Assembly (NCBI GenBank): GCA_963971425.1
Contig: OZ020525.1
Location: forward strand, 3,393,560 to 3,457,559
DNA length: 64,000 bases
Origin: Bryoerythrophyllum caledonicum
Lineage: Eukaryota > Streptophyta > Bryopsida > Pottiales > Pottiaceae
Reading direction: 5' to 3'
Positions 46,090 through 57,575 of the stretch are shown here, one piece after another (the first letter of the stretch is position 1; each line of letters begins with the position of its first letter). Position numbers and translations under genes: made by a program. Below the pieces are notes generated by a model. It saw only the letters and a list, made by a program, of their open reading frames with translations, ran no database searches and was not told where the DNA came from.

Positions 46090-46373
46090 TTAACCTTCTA
46101 ATGCCTAAGTGGACCATGAGTCCTTGTGAGATTCTATGAGCATTACAGAGTATGCAAAACATCATTTTCACAATGGATACTTTTCATGGCAATCCAAGTG
46201 TAGTTCGCCAATGCCTCCATTGATTGGAGATCGCCGAGATGCATAGAAAAGCTTTGCAGATCGCCAAGTGCATTCTAAAGACCGCGACTACGATGGCCAA
46301 TCATGGAAAAAGTTAGAACACCCAAAGCACCAAAATTGACCCTCTCATGACCGGGTAGGCTTTAAAGGGTTAA
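46090..46373. mobile_element. TTAA-flanked MITE, family J
   Basis: Left TTAACCTTCTAATGCCTAAG, right GGCTTTAAAGGGTTAA; internal TTGTGAGATTCTATGAGCAT and GGATACTTTTCATGGC. piggyBac-like by termini. Confidence 0.6.
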
Positions 46374-46658
46374 GTATACCAAAACAATGACTCTCAAACA
46401 AACTGCCATTATTTGGTGTACTCAATGGTCATCTCATACCATCTTTTAGTAGTGCAAAACACTCTATTTTAGACTTTGAAGGGTGTTAGAAATATCTGAG
46501 TTGTTTGTTAAGTCATCCAATGTTTCCATAAGACACTCTCTCTTATTTATTTCAATGCCTTGCTTGAATTAGTTATTAGATCAATTGAAGACTTTGTGCT
46601 CTGTTAATTAGATTTCTTCAAACAAAGAATAGAAGAGTTTGAGGTGTGTCTGTTAATA

Positions 46659-47012
46659 CCATAGGTGAACCTCTAGTTCGGCGTTTATTAATTAGAAATA
46701 TACTTGCCTAATTAAATGGGAAAATAATTAATGAAATTGCCAAAATTAGAGAAACTATATATTAACAGATTTTTTCACATTGCTAGGCATAAAAAGGGAG
46801 TGGGGCTTGGAAAAGCCTCCATTCAAGGTAGGCTTTGATTTAGAACCCTAAGGTCTTGGGTTCAAACCAGACGGTTGTCAAATGTGTTAAATATAGCAAT
46901 TTGTGATTTCTAGCTGAAAATTAATTTATTTTGATTTTGAATGCCAAATGGCCTTTACTCACTTTAATTAAATATTCGGCATGGAGGTGCCAAACTAGAG
47001 GTTCACCTACGG
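46659..47012. mobile_element. TIR element with TA flanks, family O (354 bp)
   Basis: CCATAGGTGAACCTCTAG at the left and CTAGAGGTTCACCTACGG at the right (24-bp TIRs with two or three mismatches), flanked by TA at 46657-46658 and 47013-47014. A TA target is typical of Tc1/mariner-type MITEs. A B-box-like GGTTCAAACC at about 46859 is without a box A. Confidence 0.7.
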
Positions 47013-47604
47013 TATTCTTTGAATTAAGAATGGAGGGGTTTGGTTGTCTCAAAATTCACGTCAAAGTAATTCAACCACCTTTGAAATCAAGCGATCTTTT
47101 TCTCCTTTGAGCTGATTTTAGGTAGAGAAATATTTAAACCTGACATTAATAATTTCAAAATGATGAAAGAGAGGTTACCTTATTCAAACTTTGGGTGACT
47201 GTACAAATAAACCTATCGTCTTCAAAAAGCAATCATGTGCAGTTGTCCTTGTTTGACATTTTCATTGACCTTAAGGTCACATAGTCATCTCGTTTTTTTT
47301 TGTCATTCATGACAACCAGTCTGAGGAGAAGACGTGAAGTCCTCAGCTTTTACGTGGGACATGCTGTACTTTCAAAACACACTACCTCAGAAGTTTATCA
47401 GTAGTTTTCAGACATGAATTAAAACTTTGGAGAGAGACCGACTCCATGAGTAATTCTATTATCCAGATGTTTATCCCCATTTTTATTGTCCAGAAAAAAA
47501 TGAAGAAAACAAGAAATTAGAAAACTATTTGGGCCAGAAAACGAAAGTCTAAAAAAAAAAAAAACCATTTTCTATTTATAAATATTATCCCACCTCTTTC
47601 AACA

Positions 47605-48400
47605 ATTAACTCCTGAAGGTCATTCTGTCCTTAGGGGACATTTGCCATTTTGGGCGGATTACTATGATGTCAATTTTGATCACAAAATTTTTAAGATGTG
47701 CCACAGTAATAATCTCATGGGAATATAATTTTCTTTTTTACCTTGGACTTCTAGAATGTAAATTATGCTATTCTAAGTGCAAATTGATGGGCTTTCTTTT
47801 TGCTTGGGAGCTCCGAAGCTTTTGCGACACCCTTTGTTAGGTATTGAGAATATTTTGTAATACAATCTTACTAATAAGTTTCCAAATTTTTTTGTCTTTA
47901 GTGTAAAATTCCTATTTTAACCCAAGTCAAACATTATCACACATTGTCAAGCAGTGGACCAAAAAAGCGTTTTCTTCCCTACATAAAACTAGATAATTTA
48001 ATATTTTGATTATTTATTTTACTATTACAAGGTGTAGTATGAGCCTTCTTTTTCATCAATTGGATTCCATCTATAACAAATTTGATTCACAGTAAATGAA
48101 AATGTGTATTGGCAAATTTTGAACCATTGGTCCTTGCCCAATTGTTTTGAATATGCTATGCTAGTCTTCTACCTCTAAAAACTAGTGTACAAGCAAGTGA
48201 TGCCAAGTGAAACATGATGGTATAAATATTTGTCCTTGAGTAATGCAAAAATTTAGCACCAAATGAGGTTAAAGTTTGCTAATCCTCTCAACAAAAGGAA
48301 GAGAAGAGCCTCTTTCCTCACTTCAAATACTATAATCTTTCAATATGTGTGGTCAAAGTTGATGATTATTTGTGAGCATGTTAGTTTACTAGCATAGACT
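47605..48400. mobile_element. TTAA element related to family E, right end lost
   Basis: Left TTAACTCCTGAAGGTCATTC; inside AACCCAAGTCAAACATTATC, CACATTGTCAAGCA and TTCAAATACTATAATCTTTC as in 51415-52380. Termination not visible. Confidence 0.6.
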
Positions 48401-49121
48401 AAGATATGAGGATTGAAGGAAATGAATTAGAAATTCATTTTGGAGGAAGGGGGACAATTTTTATTTTATTTTGAAAAATATGGTATATTCATGTCAAGGG
48501 TGGCAATCCTGCTATGGCACTATGGTAATCAACTACTTGATTGTCTATCTATGTAAACTAAGGTTGAATGACCTATTTCCACCACCTACTCTAGAAGTGT
48601 CACTGAATCACATCCCACATCCCACAAGCAATCAGCTAAACTCCACGACCTACCATGATCCATCTTTTCAAGATAATTTTATAATATCTATTGTAGTAGT
48701 TTCAAGGAAGGGTGGACACGGGTAAGGTTGTGACCAATGTTTCTTCCATTGGGTTGTAAAATTGCATTATTTAAAGTCAAGATTTTGTTTTCGGCATCTT
48801 AAAATTTTGGTTTGTGAAGTTTCCAATCACTATTTTAGGTAGTGGCGGAGTCAATTCTTGCAAAATTTGTACAAGACATAGGGCAGACTCTATGATAAAG
48901 ATCCGGTCACAACTTACTTTACACTTTGAGCATTTGAAACTATTTCAATACTCAGACTTTAAACCTTGGAAAATTTGCAAAAATCATGATGTTCTATCTT
49001 TATAAAAAGAAAGATAGAAAAGAATAGAAAAGAAACCCTCATGCACCACTGCTATAATAGATAAAGGATGTCCTACAACCACCAACTTAAGTTGCTTATA
49101 CTGTAACAGAGCATTCGATCC
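48401..49121. other. Intergenic DNA, nothing recognised
   Basis: No coding signal beyond short open frames. Confidence 0.4.
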
Positions 49122-49338
49122 TTAACCCATAAAGGACCAAGGCATTTTAGAGGAATCTCTAATCCATAGATCACAAACTGCCAAGATGGACTTTTTGAGA
49201 ATGTAAACGAAGGATCTTCTCTAAACTTGTATGAGATGAAGTGGTAATTTATTTGTGAAGTTTGAGTGAAAGATAACTGTAGTCAACGTGGAAATTTTTG
49301 TCCCCATAATAGACACGTGGTCCTTAAATACGGATTAA
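49122..49338. mobile_element. TTAA-flanked MITE, family A
   Basis: Left TTAACCCATAAAGGACCAAG, right CGTGGTCCTTAAATACGGATTAA (terminal bases changed). Shares TTAA 49335-49338 with the next element. Confidence 0.8.
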
Positions 49339-49784
49339 CCCATAAACGTCGTAAGGTGCCACTTATTTCCACAATATTCTACATGTATGGTGTCATATTT
49401 CAACATGATAAGGTTCACATATTGAAATGACCTCCAAATGAAAAATGTTGGTTGAAGAATATTTTACACCAAAAGTGTCTTACTAGACCTTGATTCATTT
49501 TTTTGTGTTATACAGAATAAAACACGTACATGTATACACGGTTCGGCCTGATGTTTAACCCCTAGAGGACCAGAGTCTCCTTCGGGGGGATTCCTTGATT
49601 TTTGGGCAGGTTCCTAGAATTCGAAAAAAAATCAATTTTCTCTGAAATTTTTATTCTAGATTGCCTTTGATAAGAGCTTTGTGGACATATTTTTATTTTA
49701 TTTTTCGGATTTGTGGTTTGAAAGTTAGTACCACTTATAGTTTTTGAGGGAAATTGTCAAGGAACTTTAGGGGTTAAGGGTTAA
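49335..49784. mobile_element. TTAA-flanked MITE, family B, with a second TTAA element in its terminus
   Basis: Left TTAACCCATAAACGTCGTAAGG; B sequence runs to TGATGTTTAA at 49558, is interrupted, and its last seven bases GGGTTAA resume at 49778-49784. Intact B termini (for example 20171-20183) read GTTTAAGGGTTAA, so the inner TTAA was the target. Confidence 0.8.
49555..49777. mobile_element. TTAA-flanked MITE, family C (223 bp), nested in the B terminus
   Basis: TTAACCCCTAGAGGACCAGAG to GGAACTTTAGGGGTTAA. Its first 180 bp and last 40 bp match the ends of the 1165-bp copy at 49971-51135, so this is an internal-deletion derivative. Confidence 0.85.
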
Positions 49785-49970
49785 AACACTCAGTGGTATG
49801 TACGGTAAACTGTATGAAAAGTGTGGGATTGTGCCAGAGTTTCCAGAGTTTTTCTCCAAGCTAGGAACCATTTTCAAAGAGGCCAGAAAGTGTTGAACAT
49901 TCAGACCCTTTCATGAGACTTGGTCCTTTTCTCTTACAAAGTTGAATTTCAGCACAAGTACTATTGGTCC

Positions 49971-51135
49971 TTAACCCCTAAAGGACCAGAGTCTCCTTCG
50001 GGGGGGGGGGATTTCGGATTTTGGGCAGGTTCCTCAAATTCAAAAAAAATCCTTTTTTTTGAAATTTTTATTCTAGATCGCCCCTGATGAGAGCTTCGTG
50101 GAGGTATTTTTAAATTTTTTTTTGAATTTACGGTTTGAAAGTTAGTACCACCTATTCTCAAAAATGGGGACGTTGGGCAGCCTGGGCACCCCTGGGAACC
50201 AATGAAACACATGTGTGAAAGAGGGGCAGTAAGTAGGGACACGAAGGGTGGAGGGAGGGTCGGGCAGCCCAAATCAAGGGGAAGAATGATGGAAGGGAAG
50301 ACCCCACAAATTCCAAGAAAAGGGATAAATAGAAATTAAAAAAAAATAGCATAAAGTAGCGCATGGCAGGGGCTGTGGCCGGGCCCGGGTACTGAAAGAG
50401 ATGGCATGTATGAAGAAAAAAAAAAAAAAAAAACACACCTCCTTGCAGTGGCGGACCACCCCCGAGGAGCTACGCGGGTCCCGCACAGGGGAGTGGGAGA
50501 ATGACATGGCCCTTCATTTCTTGGAGGGTCCCCATTTTGAAGCCCTGCCCTCACCTATAATATCTGAATAATTCAATAAATTCATCAAAATTAGAGATTT
50601 TACCCGTTTTAGAAAAAAAAATCTCTAAAATAAGTAAAAATTAAATTCCACATTTCAACTGTACGAATTTGTAAATTTGTAAATTCGTATTTAGCAAATC
50701 ATTTCTCACTTCATTTGTAGTCATTTGCATTGTTTTATTCCCCTTTCACTAAAGTATTTATTTGAGCATGATGTACCCCTCGAAATGACCTCAAATTTTG
50801 CACACACTTAGCTAACATTGTATTCTTTGCATTGGTATTGGTTTCCATCACAATGTACTGTAAAAACTAGAAGATATGCTTAGTCAAAGTGAGCTGACTT
50901 TGGCGGGCAAGAGGGAAAAAAAACTACTTCTTGCACTTCAAACACTATAATTTTCACATCCGTGCGGTGGATTGCAACTATAATTTTACAGGATTATTAT
51001 ACATGAGTCTAGTTTTAGACCTTACGGTTAAAAGTTGAGAATTCTTCTAAAAAATGTGATTATTGCGGCCATGTTTGACAATGGGAGTTTTGGACTAGTT
51101 TTTGGCAGAAATTGTCAAAGAACTTTAGGGGTTAA
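49971..51135. mobile_element. TTAA-flanked element, family C, long copy (1165 bp)
   Basis: TTAACCCCTAAAGGACCAGAG at the left, AGAACTTTAGGGGTTAA at the right. The inside has a GC-richer part (50160-50540) with an 18-A run (50417-50434) and an AT-rich part. Minus-strand open frames at 49961-50554 are low in complexity and show no transposase motif; a nested insertion inside is possible. Confidence 0.7.
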
Positions 51136-51153
51136 TCCAATTACAGTAACGTA

Positions 51154-52596
51154 GGGACAATTCACACTAGGACTGAGAGTTGAGAGGCCGAGTGCTACTA
51201 GTAATTTAATTGGTCTAGAGCCTAAGTATTGGCCTTGGTTGGCCTTTAGGCTTTCACATTAGGGACCAAGGTTGAGAAACGGACAACGTCTTGTATGCTT
51301 ACATGGCACGACTTTTTGAAGGTTTGGTGCCAAGAGTTTGGCTTCTAAAGGAAAGTTTAGGTTGAACAAGAACAGAACTCCAACCTCTTGCCAAGGTGCC
51401 AGATGTTTTTATCATTAACCCCTAAAGGACCAAGTGTCAAAAATGGGCTTTTGGAAAGTTTGGTCATGTTCCTATGGTGTCAATTTCCAACATTCCTCTT
51501 TGAAATTTTTACTGTAGAAGGCCATTACGAGGATTGCTATCTTGTGAGCGGTAAATGATGAGCCGTGAGCATTGAGCAATCAAATTTAGGGTTTAGGATT
51601 AAGGTTTTAGGGTTTAGGGTTTACATTTTACATTTTATGGTTTGGTAAGAGAGAACACTTTCATATTTTTTGAAAAAAAAAAATACATATTATTTTTCTC
51701 CTATTTTTTTACTCACCGCTCACCGCTCGTTGTTCACCGCTCACAAGATAGCATCGCTCATATTCTTTCCCTTCATTGTGTCAAAGAAGTTCTTCCCTTT
51801 AGTGAAAAATAGAATATTAACCCAAGTCAAACATTTTCACACATTGTCGGGCAAGGTAACAAAAAAACTCCTTCGTTTCCACATAAAACTTAGAGGTCTT
51901 TATATTTTTGAATTCTTATTTTTTCCACAACAATTTGTGGTGTAAACCTTATTTTTGACCATTGAAATTATCAATCTAAAACATATTAAGTACAGACAAA
52001 TTAAAACCTGAATTGGCAATTTTTGAACCTCTACTCCTTGCAAAGTTGTTTTGAACCTATAGTGCACTACAAAAATTTGACACTGTCACATTGAACATAG
52101 AACTTGTGCAGTGCAAAAATTTGACACCAAGTGAAGTCAAATTCTGCTGATCCACTCAATGTGGAGAAGGATATGAACCATTTGCATGACTTCAAACACT
52201 ATAATCTTTCAATCTGTGCGGTCAAAGTTGATGAAATTTTGTGAATATGTTACTTAATAAGTCTTATTTGGGATCCTATGGTCGAAACTACAACTATAAG
52301 TCCTAGTTTCCTTCTATATTCATTGCATTAGAATCCAACCAATTTTGAAGTGATTTTGGTGTGAAAATATTAGGGGTTAAAATATTCAATACCTGACAAG
52401 ATCTCCACCATGTTTACCTCAAATGTTTACCCAAATTTATTATTAACCAAATTAAAATTGATTACCTTGATGTTTTTACTTGAAATGTTACACCTAGATT
52501 TTTTATTAGATTAAACTTTCAACTCCAAAACTCGACCTCTTGGCATGGTTTGGTCTTTAACGGAGTTTGCTCTTTGGTCCAAGTGTGAATCGCCCC
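51154..52596. mobile_element. PIF/Harbinger-like element (G type), interrupted by family E
   Basis: GGGACAATTCACACTAGGACT at the left and TCCAAGTGTGAATCGCCCC at the right; GTA/ATA flanks. Inside GAGTTGAGAGGCCGAGTGC matches 33271-33854. The sequence stops at 51414 and resumes at 52381. Confidence 0.75.
51415..52380. mobile_element. TTAA-flanked element, family E (966 bp), nested
   Basis: TTAACCCCTAAAGGACCAAG at the left, AAAATATTAGGGGTTAA at the right. Host flanks ATCA|TTAA and TTAA|AATATTC...GACAAGATCTC match the empty paralog GTTCATTAAAATAC...GACAAGATCTC at 33517-33558, with one TTAA. Inside, a GGTTTAGGGTTTAG-type run (51580-51630) and TCACCGCTCACCGCTCGTTG tandem (51714-51745). Confidence 0.85.
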
Positions 52597-52619
52597 ATAG
52601 CTCGAGCGGCTAAAGTGGT

Positions 52620-54163
52620 TTAGATGCTAGGTGAGTAGCTACAGGGTTCTAGTTGAATAGATAGATTGGTACTTCTGAATATATAAAGAATTGATATTCT
52701 TCTTTGCTTTTTTGACCATCAAATTACCAGTCTTTTTGGTCCAACTTTAGTTAGAGATGTCTTCCAAGACACAAAAACAAAACAATCATGCCCTAAATTT
52801 TCTACCGTGACAAATGACATGATTATCGAGCACTTGAATGCTATAAATCGAAAAGTTCTGGAAAGCAAAAAAGTCTCCCACATACATCCCCATCTTAGAA
52901 CAGACACATTGGTCGCGGTTGACCCTAGGAAGGATCTGGTTTTTACTTTGTCTTCTCGGTTTGGTCTAGTTTAAATGAATTTTTTTCTTAAAGAACCAGG
53001 GCCCACTGCAAGGACATGATTATCAACACATGGGTGGAAGCCATGCTACAGATGCATCTCTATGACACAAAGGTAGACAAAGCGATTCAAGTTTCAACAG
53101 AAACACCATAGGTTACTCACCAGTCAAACCTTGCAACCAAAGTCATTCCTAAACTTCCAAGTCGTCGTCATTTCTAAGACTCCCCTTTCCCTATTTAATC
53201 TAGTACCTAGCTGGTTATCTGCTATGGATATTTCCCAGGGTGACCCTCATTTTCTCTGGCTTTTTTTTTTTTTTTTTTTTTTTTTTTTTGTTTTGGGGTC
53301 CAAAGGCTTTTTTTTGGAAAAATTATGTCAAATATGGTGCTTCAATCATAAAAAGCTCAGCTCTTTTGGCGGTTGGGCAAGGTACTATAGAGATGAATAG
53401 TCCTACTGTAGAGTTGACGATTGCACTTATTTGAGGTAGGTAGTGTGAAGGAAAGTTCTTGGCAACATTCATTGTTTTCACTTAAAAACGTATAGAGATT
53501 AAAGATTTTACTTTTTTTGAAAAATGTTTTTTCAGTTGTTAGGATAAGTCATGATAATTCTATTCATTGTTTGGATTATAGATCCAACAATTATTTCTCT
53601 ATTTAGAAAAAAAAAATTGCTTTCCTGAGTAAAGGGCCACTTTCTATACCCCTAGTCATTGCAGGTCCATCTTTCTTATTGTAAACACCTCCATTACTTG
53701 TGATTTTTGGCGTGCAATGACTTAACACAAGGTAGAACATAGATCCATTGAGTTTATGCAATGTTTAGTGGAAAAATATGCCATTGTCTTGAGTCAAAGT
53801 ATCATGGCCCTGTCCAGGCACGGTTGTAAAATACAATTATGGACTCTTCAAATGCATGTATCTTACAATCCGCGTGGTCAAAGTTTACAAAAAAATTAGG
53901 GTCTCTTCCTAGAGTAGTTTCTTGAAGATCCTTTGGTTGAAAATAGTAAAATTTTGTTTGAATTAGTCTAATAATATCTCATCTCAAAGTGGGAGTTTTG
54001 GAGTGGTTTTGCTGAAGCATAAGGCAAGGTCTTGTAAGGATTAAACACAAATCTTTAGGGGTTTCTTTTCTTTTCTTGGGGCCTCATGAAAATTAAAATA
54101 GTTTATAGGTTTTGTCCACACCTATCTCCCTTGACAAGTGTGGCAATGATTTAGGGCAAGCCT
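52620..54163. other. Intergenic DNA with a long T-run
   Basis: A 28-base T tract lies at 53262-53289. About 53820-54050 resembles TTAA families A/E (CAATCCGCGTGGTCAAAGTT, ending GGTCTTGTAAGGATTAA) but the left end is unclear. No gene supported. Confidence 0.4.
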
Positions 54164-54979
54164 TTAACTCCTAAAGGCCCAAGGCATTTTAGCACCCAAA
54201 CTTACTGAAAACTGCCACTTTCAATGCATTCAACACAATATGCAAATCAACACAATTTTTACGTATTTAACCATAGGATCTTGTACTAGGATTGTACAAG
54301 TCCATGTGGTAAAACTTTTGTTCGGTTTGACCACAAGGATTGAAAGATATCAGCCATTGAAGTGAGACATTAACTCTACTTGTGGTCATACTAAACACCA
54401 AGTTCATCAAACTTCGACCACCCTCTATGGCAACTTTTTGCACTGCAATCCATGATTTTCTAATTTAAACTTAAAGAGGATCATGTTAGGCACATGTGCA
54501 CCAAATTTTAGAAGTAGAAGAGGAGTAGAATATGTCCTTAAAAACCCTGCAATTCAACTATGTGCTAAGAACTAACAATACAGTTCAAGTTTTGCATATG
54601 TCATTTCTTTCTCGTATTTTTCAAAGTAAAAAATCCAAACGGTAGATGCAAAGATTTCCATATCCTTTTCAAGACGATTTTTTCTTTTTTAGATGATAAA
54701 ACTAAAATTTATTTCGAATTTATAATTAACCAAAGTTTTGCTACACTATTTGTATATGTCACACTATGTTGCTGCACTATTTGTATATGACACTGAATTT
54801 TTTTTGTAACTTTTGAACCGCAAGTCAAAATTCTACAAAAATTACATCTACGGCAAGCTAATAAAAAGTTGCCCATTCTATAAAAAAATCTCAAAAAATC
54901 ATGACTAAATATGAGAACGTGGTATCCTATCAAAACTCAATATGTTGCCCGAGGGGACATTGGGTCTTTAGAAGATTAA
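54164..54979. mobile_element. TTAA-flanked element, family D (816 bp)
   Basis: Left TTAACTCCTAAAGGCCCAAGG, right CATTGGGTCTTTAGAAGATTAA. Full-length relative, same orientation, of 23700-24514, with matching segments throughout (ATAGGATCTTGTACTAG, TTTTAGAAGTAGAAGAGG, CACTATTTGTATATG). More decayed. Confidence 0.8.
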
Positions 54980-55439
54980 TCCACAATATGCCTAAATTCC
55001 TATGGCCGAGTAGAATTTAGGGAAATGCACATAAAAATGACACTTTTGCACCATGTCTATGGGAGAGGACACTAATTCCACATAGTACTTGTAGTTGTCT
55101 CATTGAAATGCAAATGTATGCAACTCCTAGTTCCTAAACCTATCATCATATTCTACTTGATTATGGATTGAACATTATCAAAAAGGAAACAAGTGATTGG
55201 TGGATGATATGAGTACAATAATGGGGTTCTCTACTAACAATTACTATCGTCTGTAAGGATTTACTTCAACAATTTATGAAAAACTCATAAGAAGAGATTT
55301 TTCAAATTAAAAAATGGATCTAAGCTTCTTACTCAAAATTTGAAATATTGACATCGTAGCTTTAAAGAATATACTCATATATTGGAGAATGTCTAGAGAC
55401 AATATCTCTTACAATATATGAGCACAAGTGAAGCCATGT
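54980..55439. other. Intergenic DNA, nothing recognised
   Basis: No coding signal or family match. Confidence 0.4.
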
Positions 55440-56200
55440 AGAACCTTTGTAGGTGAATGAATTTGGGCTTTTAAGTGAGTAAACTTGATATCACTACACT
55501 AAAGTTTATGTTTAGTGTAGTGGTATGAATAGTGTACTTACCCTAGTACGCTATTTGTAAAGAAGTTGACAATTGGTGTTAGCTACCAATGTCATTAATG
55601 TAACCTTCACTCAAACCCCAATCAATCCCCCAATCATTCCAGCCCATGCTTCTCTTCATTTGCAACTTTCAAATGGTCATAACTCATTCAAAAACTTGTC
55701 CAAATTGGGCAAATGAGGTATTTTTTAGCATCTACATTTTTGTAGATGCCAAAAAACACCTCATCTGTCCTATTCGGGTTTATAATGAATGAGTTGTGGC
55801 CAATTGGAAGTTGCTAATAAGATACTCTGACAGCCCTCAACTGTTGGACCTTTTTTTATACTTCTACTATTGATACACTAAATGTGCACAAGTGAAAAAA
55901 ATTATGTTGAAATCTTTACTAAAATTGACAAATAGTGTAGTAGTTGGCATTTAGTGTAGGGTTTTGTCACTACACTAAATGCCTCGTTCGCAATTGGTGT
56001 ATGGGTTTGCATTTTGTGTATACTACACTAAACATAAATTTTAGTGTACTGGCCCATTGGGGACCTTTGTGGATGAGTGAACTCAGGCTTTTGAGTGAGT
56101 GAGCTCGGGATCACTACTAGCTTGTTGAGGATCTGTAGGGGTGAGTGAACTTGGACTTTTGAGCAAACTCGGGGTCATTGTTGACCCATTAGGAACAAAG
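55440..56200. repeat. Tandem repeat, unit near 60 bp, split by a CACTA-like element
   Basis: ACCTTTGTAGGTGAATGAA...CTTTTAAGTGAGTAAACTTGATA (55447-55490), ACCTTTGTGGATGAGTGAAC...TTGAGTGAGTGAGCTCGGGATCA (56060-56113) and a third copy to about 56180 form an array interrupted at 55493-56052. Confidence 0.65.
55493..56052. mobile_element. CACTA-like non-autonomous element, family I, uninterrupted copy
   Basis: Left CACTACACTAAAGTTTATGT, right ACATAAATTTTAGTGTACTG. About 560 bp, inverse orientation to 23265-24612. It has a single TTAA (55595-55598) where that copy carries an 815-bp insertion. Internal palindrome at 55715-55765 (GAGGTATTTTTTAGCATCTA). No ORF. Confidence 0.7.
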
Positions 56201-56211
56201 GGGTCCACTAC

Positions 56212-56435
56212 ACTAGATATGACATTTAGTGTTTCCACACTATATAATTTGGAACTGCTATAATTATTTACTTTTTGACAAAGATTTTTACCTAGAACAC
56301 AAGTATCAAAAATACTCAAAGAGGGTAATCATTGTAAACATAGTCGGTAAAGATATTCATCAGAAGTAAAAACTTACAGTATTTATTCATCAATTAGTGT
56401 AACTACACTAAATGTCATATTTAGAGTACTTTATA
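56212..56435. mobile_element. Small CACTA-like MITE
   Basis: CTACACTAGATATGACATTT at the left and AAATGTCATATTTAGAGTA at the right are imperfect inverted repeats rich in the ACACTAAA motif. About 220 bp. Confidence 0.5.
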
Positions 56436-56926
56436 TAAATATTCATCACGAGTGAGAAGTTGCATCACTTTGAAACAATGAACACTAATTGAAATGAAAT
56501 CGAGTGTACTTTCCACCCAAATGTACACGACGAGCACATAGGTGAGGTAAAGGTGAGGTACCCACAAGTACATGGGGTGAGGTATGGGCTTTGGCAGCAC
56601 AAAAGGTTGGAGCAGCGACTGCAGCAGCCAATGAAGCAAGGATGGCGTAAGATGACAATATGTTCTTACAACGGCCGATCTCATCTGCCGCGTAGCTCCA
56701 GACTGGCACTGCCACAAAGATGTCCTGCTTTCTCATCAGAAGATGCAATTCAACTGTTACAACATACACAATCCAGATTGCAGAGTATACACGCTAGGAC
56801 ATTAAACTTCGCTCTCAACCGACCATATCATGTACCGTATTGGAGTGTATTGTCCTTCTTTCTCATCAAAAGGTGTGATTCAACTGTTGCAACATACATA
56901 CATACATGTAAGTATACCCCCATGAT
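56436..56926. other. Intergenic DNA, local duplication
   Basis: TTTCTCATCA.AAG and GATTCAACTGTT.CAACATAC occur at 56731-56768 and 56858-56898. The 129-codon frame at 56553-56942 has no motif. Confidence 0.4.
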
Positions 56927-57202
56927 GGCCAGGGAGAATTGACCCCTTGCTTGTCCTTACCGGAGTGGGCCCGGTCTTAATTGCATGGGGTCGTTTTTCT
57001 GGCCCTCTTATTTTTGGAGGTCCGGAGGCTTTTTTTGGATTTTTGGGGACAAATTTGGGTCCTACGACCATTGTTTACCATTTGGTCTCCCCCTCGCCGT
57101 AAGTAGGGCCCCATCCAGAAACAAAATAGGGGCCAGGTTTGGCCCAACCATCTCGTGGCCCCCACGGGTAAGGACAAGCGAGGGGGTCAATTCTCCCTGG
57201 CC
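56927..57202. mobile_element. Mutator-like MITE, family H
   Basis: GGCCAGGGAGAATTGACCCC and GGGGTCAATTCTCCCTGGCC are perfect 20-bp TIRs. Flanks CCCCATGAT (56918-56926) and CCCCGTGAC (57203-57211) are a 9-bp duplication with two changes. Same family as 17586-17865. Confidence 0.85.
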
Positions 57203-57221
57203 CCCCGTGACCAACAGATTA

Positions 57222-57575
57222 ACCCTTAAACATCAGTGAGGCACCGTATATACATGCACGTATTTTACTCTATAGAATGCTAAAAATGTATTGAAGTTTG
57301 GCAAGACTTACGCCTTCTGATTGATGATTCTTCAACAAACATCTTTCATTTGGAGGTCATTTATATATTTGAAAGGGAGAAGTAGTTCCAGCTCACTAAT
57401 TCCCTGTCCGGTGGGCATGGTCTTGGTAGTGGAACGAACATACACTTTATTCACGCCGGTTCCCTTCGGGAATCAACGTTCTTCTACATCTTTGAACCTT
57501 ACCATGTTCAAATACAACACCGTACATGTAGAATACAATGGCCACTAATGGCACATTCTGACATCTAAGGGTTAA
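57222..57575. mobile_element. TTAA-flanked MITE, family B (inverse), interrupted by a SINE fragment
   Basis: TTAACCCTTAAACATCAGTG at the left, TTCTGACATCTAAGGGTTAA at the right. B sequence breaks at 57373 and resumes at 57491. Confidence 0.8.
57374..57490 (+). mobile_element. 5'-truncated SINE copy with TTTGAA duplication
   Basis: 117 bp matching the 3' half of the SINE at 18435-18782 (GGGCATGGTCTTGGTAGTGG, ATTCACGCCGGTTCCCTTCG). TTTGAA flanks both sides (57368-57373, 57491-57496); uninterrupted B copies have it once. Confidence 0.75.

Noticed and set aside
46800-46875. tRNA gene or second SINE from GGTTCAAACC
   Set aside because: Only a B-box-like word; no box A at suitable distance and no cloverleaf.
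50158-50554. Overlapping minus-strand frames of 72-103 codons in the long family C element
   Set aside because: Phe/Pro/Ser-rich low complexity driven by poly-A and GC-rich sequence; no transposase motif in any frame.
51580-51640. Telomere-like TTTAGGG repeats (GGTTTAGGGTTTAGGG)
   Set aside because: Only two to three irregular units inside a family E element; not a telomere or a clear interstitial array.
53240-53434. Open frames across the T-run at 53262
   Set aside because: They encode a poly-Phe stretch from the homopolymer; no gene evidence.
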